Below, in pieces: positions 34,501-46,500 of a stretch of DNA of 64,000 nt. The DNA comes from Apiospora phragmitis (lineage: Eukaryota > Ascomycota > Sordariomycetes > Amphisphaeriales > Apiosporaceae). Both the position numbers and the translations under genes were made by a program. The notes under the pieces were generated by a model. That model did not search any database, was not told where the DNA came from, and was given only the letters and a program-made list of their open reading frames with translations. The stretch lies in assembly GCA_038363925.1 (NCBI GenBank), contig JAQQWL010000012.1:558001-622000 (forward strand), in the 5' to 3' direction. Position 1 is the first letter of the stretch. Every line of letters starts with the position of its first letter.

Positions 34501-37500
34501 AGCTGCCTGGGTAAGATCGCTAGTAAGCGGGCAGGGCCTTGTACGTCCCTTATGTAAAAGCCCTGGGGTTTCTCTATACTTAGCCTAAATCATGTGCGCC
34601 TAAGACTTGTTACTTTAAGGCATGAGGGCATGCCTTTAGAGAGGAGGCATAGTGTTACGGCCGACGGTTGTCTCCCGTGCGGGGTAACGTTTATAGTATA
34701 TAATTGGATAGAGATGACCTGTCTAGTTATTTCTAAAGCTTTTAGCTTTGTAGCGCAGTGGTTAGTCTACACGTACTATAATAATATAATAAAAAGTAAA
34801 GCGTTACTTATTATAATTATTAAAAATAGAGATATTTCGCCCGAAATTATTAATCCTTAAAAAAGGATTTTCGAAAGGTCTTAAATAAACGACAAGTTAA
34901 CGTTATTAGCGGTCGACTAACCCTTATAGCTATTAAAAGAAGTAGCGTTAATAGTACGCTAAACGTACCCTACGGTAACCTACTTTAGATAGCTTATTAT
35001 AATAATGGTTGCTACGATTATTTAATAAATAAAGAGAGGACGAGATAATTCTTTAAAACCTTTAGACAGTAAGGGTACCACACGTACCCTCGTAATGATA
35101 TAACGACAACCCTTTTATAATAAAAAAAAACAGCGAGGATAGTAATGAAGACGAAGGCCCGAAAAATTACTTAGCTTATAACGAGCATCGATTAAATGAT
35201 CTTAGACGGCTTATTAGATTATTTACGCTAAAACTCGCCGAAGAAGTAGTGAAACTTCGAAACCTAAATATTAACGAATAGTTAGTAATTTCAAGAATTA
35301 TATTTTTTAAATTATAAAAGCTGCGGTAATTACTTATTATATACGGACTTAAATAAAGAATAAAAGGAAACTACGCTATTAGTAACGATCTTAGAATTTC
35401 GTTAATATATAACGACTATTTTTTACTCGCTTAGATTAGTTATATCTATAATAGTTGCACCGAATACTTAATAAAGAAGCTTAAGGAGGGATAGTTTCTT
35501 AAAAGGATTAATAAGTGCTTAATTAAGTAACTATACCTCGACCACTTTATTAAGAAAATTAAAACGATTATACTTAACCCCCGCCGAGTTTACCTATTAA
35601 TTAAAAAGACCCCCTAATAATTTTAAAAATATTACTTAAAAGGGTAGGGCTAGAAGGATTATACTAATAATAAGTATCTATAGTACGCATAAGAAAAGTT
35701 ACGAGCTTACTAAACGCTTAAGGCAGACGTACAGCGCTTTTAAAACACCTAGAACTCTTAGGATAGAGGACCTGCTATAATAACAGGATCCTAAACACCG
35801 CCACCGCTATACGAACGCGAGACACCGTATATATAAACCCGTCGCTACCTACGAATAGCTAACGAATAAAACTTATTATAACGGTTAAAAAACGACCCCC
35901 GCCGGTTATAAAAGGACGATACTTAACGGGATATAATAGATCCTTATATTTAATAATAAATAACTAAGATATTTATAATTATATTATATTAATAATTAAA
36001 ATAAAAAGAGTTATTATTTAAGCGCTATTAAATAACGAAACGTGAAGTAATTATATTTTATTACGAATCGTTAATAGCCTAGCTTTAGAATAATAAGAGA
36101 AAGACGCCTTATACCGATTTAAAACCGTCGATAAAGGATTTATAACGTATAATAATAGGAACGTACGAAAGGAAGTCGCGAATTTTTTAATTAATATCGA
36201 AAAACGTTATAAATAAATTACGTGTAATATTATAAACGTTATAAAATACGATATAATTTTAAAAATATCTTAATTACGGGTAAATAATTTTAAAATTAAT
36301 TAAAAAATAGGTTAATTTTAATAAAATATATTAAAAAGAAGTTTAATTAATAAGTAGCGGTCTAAGAAATAACCTCTTAATAAACCTAAGGTTTTAAAAG
36401 TATACGTTATTATTAAAAAATTTAAGTTAAAGGTTATAACGATTATATTAAAAGAGTATTAATAATTTAAAACCTTTTTTAATACGAAATTAAAAGACGG
36501 GTTACTGTTTTATATACGGTAGGATTATGAAATACCGTTAAAAAAACGAAAAAACCCCCTTTTATACCGATTTATAAACCAAATTAAGAATATAAAGAAG
36601 CTTTAAAAAATATATTATAAAGAACTTCGAAAAAAGAGTTATATAACTATATATATCGTTAATAGGTTTCCTTATACTCTTTATCTCGAAGAAAAGTAAG
36701 AACGAGAAACCTAAGTAGCGTATATATATCGATTACTAGAAACTTAACGAAATTATTATTAAGAACTAGTACCCTTTACTCTTAATTAGCGATTTATAGA
36801 ATAAGTTATTATACGTTAAGATCTTTACGATACTTAATCTTCTTAACGTATATAACCTAATCCGAGTTAAAGAGGGAAAGGAATAGAAAACCGCGTTTTA
36901 AACTAAATATAAGTATTTCGAATATTAAGCTATACCGTTCGGTTTAATTAACGCATTAATTAGAATTTAAGTAATAATTAACCACGTTTTACGAGAATAT
37001 TTCGATAAGTTTATTGTAATATACTTCGACGATATCTTAATTTATTTTAAAAACGATAAATAATATCGAGAATATATAAAATTAATATTTCGAAAATTAT
37101 AAGACGTTAACTTATTAGTTAACTTAAAGAAAAGCGAGTTCTATTAACGATCCGTTATATTTATAAAATACGTAATATTTTTTAAGACAATCCGAATAAA
37201 ACTTTTTAAAATTTTAATAATTAGAAAGTGGTTTACGCCTATAACTATTATAAAAGTTAAATCCTTTTTAAAATTAATTAATTATTACCGGATATTTATC
37301 CCCGGATTTACTAGGTTAGTGATATTTTTAACGAACTTAACGAAAAAAAACGAATTATTTCGATAAATAGAGAAGAAAGATTAAGCTTTTTACGATATTA
37401 AAAAACGAATCCTTAATGAATTAATACTTCGCGTAATAAACTTTTTTAAATTATTTAAAATTAAAACTAACGTATCGAACTATATGATTAGAGGGTAATT

Positions 37501-40500
37501 AAGTTAACGAAATAATAACGGAAAAGTATACCTCGTTATATATTTTTTTAAAAAGTTAAATAAATTAAAACTTAATTATTAAATTTATAATAAAGAATTA
37601 ATAACTATTATTAAAATGTATAAAAAATAAAGATATTATTTTAACGAAATAATAAAACTAGTAAAGGTTTATATCGATTATAAGAACTTTATAATATTTA
37701 TTATTGTTAAAGAGCTAAATAAACGATAAATATAATGGTTTAAATTCTTATTAGAATTTAACCTTATTATTATTTACTATAAAAGTAGTAAAAACGGTCG
37801 CGCTAACGTATTAAGCCGACGACCGAACTATTAGGAAAAAGTTCCGCTTAAAACACGAATTATCCTAACTTATAATTAAAACGATAACCTTACGTTATCG
37901 CGATAATTAAATATTATAAACTCTATATAATATAATAACGATTAGGTTTTTAAGTTTCGATAACTAGATTAAACCCCGGATTTTATTAATTATACTAAGG
38001 ATTAACTCGAGACACGAAATAACCTCGTTTTTTATTAAAATAAGATCTATATCTTTAAATAATACCGTAAAAATTTTATTAAGCAATTTCACGAATACCT
38101 TGCGTACGGATACTAAGGAGTATTTAAAACCTAGAAACGAATTACTAGGTAGTTCGATTACAAGAACTTTAAGCTAGCCGTAACTAAGGTTATTAACGAA
38201 TACGACCTTTATAATAAGGTTAAGGTTAATAGACACCGTGTTATAACCCGACCTAACCATGCGGCTAAGATCCCTATAACCGACGGCACGGAACTACAAT
38301 ACCCCGACCAGGCTACGACACCACAGCCACAGACAGGACCGCCAGCTATATTAATATGAATTCACCTGTACTCCGCGACCGATTAACGCCTCGCACGAGC
38401 ACTCCGCGATTAACAGTAAGCCGGATGAGCTCCCAAGCCAAAAAGGCAAAAGACGGAGGTCACGTAATAGATCTCAGGATCTTAACGAGATCTCAAGATC
38501 CGGCTCGGGCAGATCTCGCGAAAGCCGCGAGATCTAAAGGATTAATAAAAAAGGGATTAAATATATAATAATAAACGTTCCTTATATATTTTATATAAAT
38601 ATTTTTTATTTTAATAATTAATTTAAATATTAATTTAATTTATTAATAAAATATATTATTTTAATAACTTTATTAAGAATATTTTTAAATTATATATTTT
38701 AATTATTTTTTATTTTTATAGTTATTATGTATTATATTAATAAGAGTAGACTTTTATTGCACGTTTAGATACTCTTTCGTATTATTAAATATAAACCTTT
38801 TAATACGTCTTATTAAGTTTCTTTTTAGACCTTTAATAGCGTTCGTTATATTTTAATTACTTTTATTTTTACGAGTTATTACTTAGACTTTTAAGTAATA
38901 ATATTTATAGGAACTATATTTACACCTAGACTTAATAATACCCCTCGTTATAAGAAGGCCCCTATTATTATCGTAAATACCTTTTAATAAGATCCCGTTA
39001 TAAAGGTAGATAGTAATAATAACGATAACGGCCTTACTCGATAAGCGTTAATTAAGCGAATTAAAAAACTTAAATAAAAAAATACTAATTATTAATATTA
39101 TTACGCTAAGTTCGAAAAGGAACGTAATACTTTTTTTAATAAAAGAAAACCTAGGATAGATACCCGATATTGATAAGTTACGCGAAGAAGTACATCTCTT
39201 CCGTACCGCCGTTAACATTATTTAAATACTTATCGCCTTAAAAAAAGGAATAAAGATTAGTTTATCCACGCTATTCGACGGAATAAACGGGAACTTTTGA
39301 AGGTTTTTTATTTAAATTAAAACCTATTAACGGTTTTATAAAAGAATGTTTAAAAACCTTACCTAGCGAGTTATCTATGCCGCCTCGTTTTTTAAAAGTA
39401 AAGTACTCGTTTAGTTTAAACCTTACCTTGACGAACTCGTAAAAAACGACTAGTAAATCGAACTATACCGCACAGAGGTATAACGTATCTTTAGAAATTA
39501 CGATAGCTTCGAAGACGCTTTTAAATCACTCTTCTAAGACCCCGATAAAAAACGATAAGTAAAAAGAGAGCTTAAAACCTTTAAATAGAAGAGATTAGCC
39601 GCCTTTTATACCGCCGAGTTCCGACGTATTATAGCTCGATTAGATTATATCGAAGCTATTAAGATCATAATATATTATTAAGGATTAAAGGAGGACGTTA
39701 AGGATAAATTTAGCTGGCTAAACACCCCCGATAATTTCTTTTCGTATATAGAGCTTATAATTAAGATCGATACTCGTATATATAAACAATGCCGTAAGAA
39801 ATAAGGCGGATAGTAATAATAAATTAATCGAATTTAAGCTAATATAAGACGACCGCGTTATTATTATAATATATAGCCTAGAAATATTACCGCGTATAAC
39901 TATTACAATAAACTTATAAATCTTAACGCTACTAAACACGATAAAAACGATAGGAAATAAAACGTTACTTACTATAATTATTAAAAAAAAGAGTATTACT
40001 TTCGAGAATACCGAGCCCCGAAAAAAGATTTTCGGAAAATCCCCGATAAACGACACGTTAATACTATAATAAGCGAGGATACCCCTATATTAATTATTAA
40101 AAAAAATAACGCTACTACTAAATACGGCAGCCTATCCTAAATAGCTTATTATAACGATAGGTATACCCTCTACCGAACGAATAAAGAAGGAACCGGATAA
40201 TTCCTTAAAGCTTTAAAAATAAAAAGGAGCCCCAACCGGAGCGTCGCAATAATAAGTAGAGATTTCGCTTTACCTTATAATCCCGTTCTCGATAACTTTA
40301 ATAATAGCCATAAGACCATTAGCTAATAAAAGTAACTTATTAACTATAAACGATTAATCGGCATACTAATAAAGGAACTCGTAAACGAAATTACCAGATC
40401 TAAAAATCTTAAGAACGACGGATAGCTAGCTATCCTAGGTATTCCCTACCTAGATTTAAAATACCTACGCTAAATATTCATTACGGCAGGATTCGATTAA

Positions 40501-43500
40501 GGAGTCCGCGGTAACTACGTAATAAGCGATAACCCTCGAATCTCCCTTACAAGCGAAGCATACTTTATACTCTTATAGATTTTATACGTATACGACGCTT
40601 ATATAAAACACTTCGCGAAAAAACTTAAAAATAAATAATTCCCCTAACGAATTAATAAACAAGCTATTATAAACCCATACCCCGACTACATAATCGGGAA
40701 GGTTAAAATATCGATCCCTAATAAACGACGCGCGTACCTGTTAATACAAAAAGATCCAAAGTGGCCACGAAAATACTACCTAAAAGAACGGGATTAAAAG
40801 GAGTATTTCGAAAACTAATACCTCGAACACGCTTAAAAAAAATCGCGATCTTACAAACGTTTAAAAAAAAGCACTTAATACTTTCAAAACGCATAAACAC
40901 ACGACTAACGAAAGAATCCCCTTACTATAATTAAGGACCTACAAAGCGCTTATAAACTCTAACGAACTTAATAAACTTCTAAATTACTCGAAAAACCCGA
41001 ATCTTAAGTATTAAAAACAGCATTACACACGGGGAAGGGTATAAAAACATCTCCGCCAATATACTAAAAAACTCCCTATAAGAAAAAAAGGAACGACAGC
41101 GACGACGAAACGGTCGATCGCAAGAGTTTATCACCTACCTAAAAAAATATCGGTCGGGAAATAAACGCCGCCGAATATAAAAGAATAATACTAGGCGGAT
41201 TAAGAAAAGTCCTTATACTAAATAACGAATAACCGAACCATCTATAAATATATTATCCTAATAATAAATATAAAAAAAGTTTATATTAAAACGCTACTCG
41301 ATAGCGGAACGTAAAAAAACTATATCTTACCACGAATCGTTAACCGCTTAAAATTAGAATAATAGGAAAAAAACGCCCCATACCGATTTAAAACCGTTAA
41401 TAAAGGATTTATAACTTATAAAAATAAAGAAGTACGGAAAGAAATCGCGAACCTTTCGATTAATATTGGAAAACGTTACAAACGAATCTCGTATAACATC
41501 ACAAACGTTATAAAATACGATATAATTTTAAAAATACCCTAATTACGGGTAAATAGTCTTAAAATTAACTAAAAAATAAGCTAACTTTAATAGGATATAT
41601 TAAAAAAAGTTTTAATTAATAAATAGCGGTCTAAAAAGCAACCCCTTAATAAACCTAAAATACTTAAAATATATATTATTACTAAAAAACCTAAGCCGAA
41701 AGTTATAATAATTATATTAAAAAAATACCGGCAATTCGAAGCTCTCTTTAATAAGAAACTAAAGATAGGCTTACCGCTTTATACACAGTAAAATCACGAA
41801 ATACCCCTTAAAAATAAGAAAGAACCCCCATTTATACCTATATATAAACTTAACCAGGAACACAAATAAACCTTAAAAAAATATATTACAAAGAATTTCG
41901 AGAAAGGAGTTATATAACCATTCATATCGCTAACAGGTTTCCTTATCCTTTTCGTTCCGAAAAAAAGCAAGAACGGGAAACCCAAATGGCGAATATATAT
42001 CGATTACCAAAAGCTTAACGAAATCATTATTAAAAACCGGTACCCCTTGCTTTTAATTAGTAATTTACGGGATAAACTACTACACATTAAAATCTTTATA
42101 ATACTTAACCTCCCTAACATATATAATTTAATCCGTATTAAAAAAGGAGAAAAATAAAAAACCGCGTTTTAAACTAAGTACGGCTATTTCGAATACTAAG
42201 CCATACTATTTAATTTAATTAATATACCGGCCAACTTTTAATCGATAATTAATTACGTTTTACAAGAATACCTTAATAAGTTTGTTATAATATACCTCGA
42301 TAATATCCTTATTTACTCCGAAGACGATGAATAATATAAAAAGCACGTAAAATTAATACTTTAAAAGCTATAAAATACTAACCTATTAATAAACTTAAAA
42401 AAGAGCGAATTCTATTAACGAATAATTACGTTCGTAAGATATATAATATCCCTTAAAAAAATCTAAATAAAATAATTAAAGATTATAGTAATAAAAAAGT
42501 AGCTTACGCTTATAAACGCTATAAAAGTTAGATCCTTTTTAAAACTAGCTAATTATTACCGGATTTTCGTCCCCGGATTTAATAAGTTAGCGATACCTCT
42601 TACAAACCTAACAAAAAAAAAACTAATTAAATAAATAAAAACGGAAGAGACCGCCTTTTAAATAATAAAGGAGCGAATCCTTAACAAACTAATATTTCGT
42701 ATAACGGACTTTACGAAACTATTCGAAATAAAAACCAACGTATCGAATTATACGATCGGTAGGTAACTAAGCTAAATAAACGAAAACGGGAAGCTATATC
42801 CCGTCGCATTTTTCTCGAAAAAGCTAAATAAACTAAAACTTAACTACTAAATTCACGATAAGGAGTTAATAACTATTATTAAAATATTTAAAAAATAGAA
42901 ACATTACTTTAACGGAATATTAAAACTAATAAAGGTTTATACCGACCATAAGAACCTTATAACGTTCACTACTACGAAAGAGTTTAATAAACGATAAATA
43001 TAATAGTCTGAGTTTCTTTCTAAGTTTAACTTTATTATTATCTATCGAAAGGGTAGCGAAAACGGTCGCGCCGACGCACTAAACAGGCGACTAGACTACT
43101 AAGAAAAAGTTTTATTAAAGATTAAAACTATCCTTAAATAAGACTAAAACGGTAACCTTATGCCGTCACGATAATTAAACGTCACGAGCCTCGTCTAATA
43201 CTATAACGATTAGGTTACTAAGTTTAAATAACTAGATCGGACCCTCCATTTTATTAATTATACTAAGGATTAAAAAGGGTACCCACTTAAAAATAATACC
43301 TAGGAACCTAAGAAGTACCTAGAGAACGTTACTCGGGAACTTTAATACTTTAAGGAATAAAGCCGAAATTAGTTAATAATGAGGGCTTTAACGGGACGTT
43401 CGGGTATACCTCGTCCTAATTAAACGCGAAGTTAGAAAATAACGTAAGAGTAATTTCTTAAGACGGCTCGGCAGCCGCTTTATAATAAATATCCTCCTCG

Positions 43501-46500
43501 GCTTCTTCCCGTTCTACGCGTTCTAACTCTTTAACGGAATTAAAACTATATTAAACCGCCCGTATTATTTTTTTAAACCATAATTTTTTCTGTTTACGAA
43601 AACGCTATATTTTCGCGTTTATCTCCTAATAACGCTCTTCGACCTCCTCGATCTCCGCCTTTAGTTTAAAGTGTTAAAAGGCGGCGTTTATTAAGACTTT
43701 TGCGAAAAAACCTATATCGTAATTAAACTAATAATTAATAACGTATTTATTATAACGTAATAAATTAATAGGGGAAACACGGTAAAAAAAGCCGCGACGA
43801 ATATAATAAGAATAATTATCCGGCATTTCTACGGAACTTTTAAAAATAACTTACGCGAGGAGATCGTAAATATAGGACTTCTTAATTTTGAGCTGTTTTA
43901 ATGTATAACGTTTTTCGACACGATTATTTATAATAATTATATATTATAATAAAAATAATAAAGAAAAAAACCTACCACGACCCAACGTTACGGGTAACTA
44001 AAGTACTTATAAAGTCGACATTTTAAAGACAAAGCAGTTAGAAAAAGGAGGATAATATTATAACCCGACCTAACCATGCGGCTAAGATCCTTATAATTAA
44101 CGGCACGGAATTACGATACCCCGACCAGGTTATAATATTATAGCTATAAATAAGACCGCCAGCTATACTAATATAAACTTACCTATACTCCGTGACCGAT
44201 TAACGCCTCGTATAAGCATTCCGTAATTAATAATAGGCCGGATAGGCTCTTAAACTAAAAAAGCAAAGGACGGAGGTCATGTAATAGATCTCAAGATCTT
44301 AACGAGATTTTAAGATCCGGCTCGAATAGATCTCGCGAAAGCCGCGAGATCTAAAAGATTAGTAAAAAAGGGATTAAATATATAATAATAAATATTCCCT
44401 ATATATTTTATATAAATATTTTTTATTTTAATTATTAATTTAAATATTAATTTAATTTATTAATAAAATATATTATTTTAATAACTTTATTAAAAATATT
44501 TTTAAGTTACGTATTTTAATTACTTTTTATTTTTATAATTATTATATATTATATTAATAAAAGCGGACTTTTATCGCACGTTTAGATACTCTTTTATATT
44601 ATTAAATATAAACCCTTCGGTACTTCTTACTAGGTTTCCCTTTAGACCCCTAATAGCGTTCGTTACATACCGGCTATATAAAGAATTATAACTAATCTTA
44701 CTATTAAATAAAGCGTAGAAAATAATCGCACTCGATTTTATAATTAAACTACCTCGATTAAAAGAACCCTTAACTAAGGTTAGTTACGATAATATCCTAG
44801 TAATTACGAGTAAATTTATAAAATATACTTACTTCTTATTATATAAAAAGTTTAGTAATACTAGCGACCTAGCTTATACGTTCTTATAAATAATCGTTAG
44901 CTAATATAGGCTGTTTAAAACGATTATTTCTAACCAAAATAAGCTGTTTATTATTAAGTTTTAGAAATCGCTTATAACGTAACTCGGCGTAAAGTATAAG
45001 TTATCTACGGCTTATTACCCTTAAACGAATAAATAAACCGAGCGAATAAATTAAACCTTAGAATAATACTTACGCTATTACGTTAATTATAAATAAAATA
45101 ACTAAGTATAATTATTACTTATAGTATAGTTCGTTTATAATAACGTAAGTAACGAAATTATATATATATTACTATTTCGAATAAATTATAAGTATAACTT
45201 AGAAATTACTAGAACACCTTTAAAAAGAGAATTAATACCTGTCGTAAGTATATAAATCGAGAAACTAAAAAAGCTTTAAATAATATTATAATAAAACCTT
45301 ACCTTCCTCTAATAACGAATAAAGGAACGTGCCGACTAAACTAGGTTAAAGGGACTAATTTTAAAAAAAGGAGGAAAAGTTTACTTCTTACGGCGAAATA
45401 TTAAAACTAAACGACTAAGCGAAAAACTAGACTTTAAGAAAATTAAACTATTTAAAATAGTAAAAATTATTTTAAAAATTAATTATTAATTATTATTATT
45501 TAAAATAATACGGATATATTTTATATTTTATTATTTAAACTAATTATTAAAATATAAAAATCGAAATATAACTAGAAGTCGAAACGGATTAATATAAATA
45601 TAAAATTAAGATAATTTTAAATAAGAAACGAATAAAAGAAGGATAAATATACTTTATTAAGTAGAAAAGTTACTTAATAAAAGATAATACTTAGGAATTT
45701 AAGAAATACTTAAAAAATACCGTTAAAACTCTTTAGGCGTTTAAGGCGCGACCGTAGACGGATCGGGGAGATCTAGAAGGAAGGAAAAGTTTATAATATT
45801 TTAATTAATTATACTAAAACCCTTACGCGACTATACGGCTATAATAACCTCCGACTTCCGGCGCTTTTACTCTTTTAATTCGTTTAAAGAACGAAGGCTA
45901 CGTTATATTAGCTTAATACCTTAAGAACGAGCTATTTCTTTTTATTTACGTAAACGAATTAAACGGGTAATAACCTCGTTTATTTCTTCTTAATACCGTT
46001 TTTAAAGTTTAAGAAACCCCTTTTCGGCTAGAACCTTTTTACGATTAAGGCGACGATACTCTTTTTAAATCCGTTTAAAAGAATAGAGAGTGACGCTTAA
46101 CCTATTATAAATCGAGGCCGAACGAATATATTCCTAACACTTTTCGACGCCTTTTATTATAATATATTTCTACTTTTTAAAAACGTAACGAGAATACAAT
46201 ATAACTTTAAAACTAAACTCGTTAAAAGACGAAATAAGATTATAACGACGAGCTATAAAAGCTTTCGGCGAAGAATAACGTTTTTTATACGATTAAATAC
46301 TATAATAAATATATAATAAAAAAATAAAAAAAAGGGAAACTTATTAAACCCGATATGACGGCACGTATTAAATATTTATAATAATTATTTTAAAGATAAA
46401 ATAAATAAGGGAAAAAGGATAATATTACGAACGGGCTTAACTTATACGAATAGCCCTACCCCGGATACGGCGCCAGGATAACCCAAGGCGCTTATTAACT

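Larger units (their letters stand above)
38239..44667 (+). mobile_element. Inner Gypsy chromovirus (element B), integrase-deleted, inserted in the integrase of A
   Basis: LTRs of equal length (612 bp) at 38239-38850 and 44056-44667. Target duplication caccg (38234-38238) versus taccg (44668-44672), one C-to-T difference as RIP would make. A purine-rich tract (gaaaaaggaggataa, 44041-44055) precedes the 3' LTR. Internal: Gag (39.24-39.8 kb), protease region, RT (41.9-42.5 kb), RNase H (to about 43.1 kb). At about 43270 the sequence jumps from the start of the integrase region directly to a chromodomain ('NNT.EPKKYLENVTREL', 43288-43340), so the integrase core present in A is missing (about 1.2 kb). 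Confidence 0.88.
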
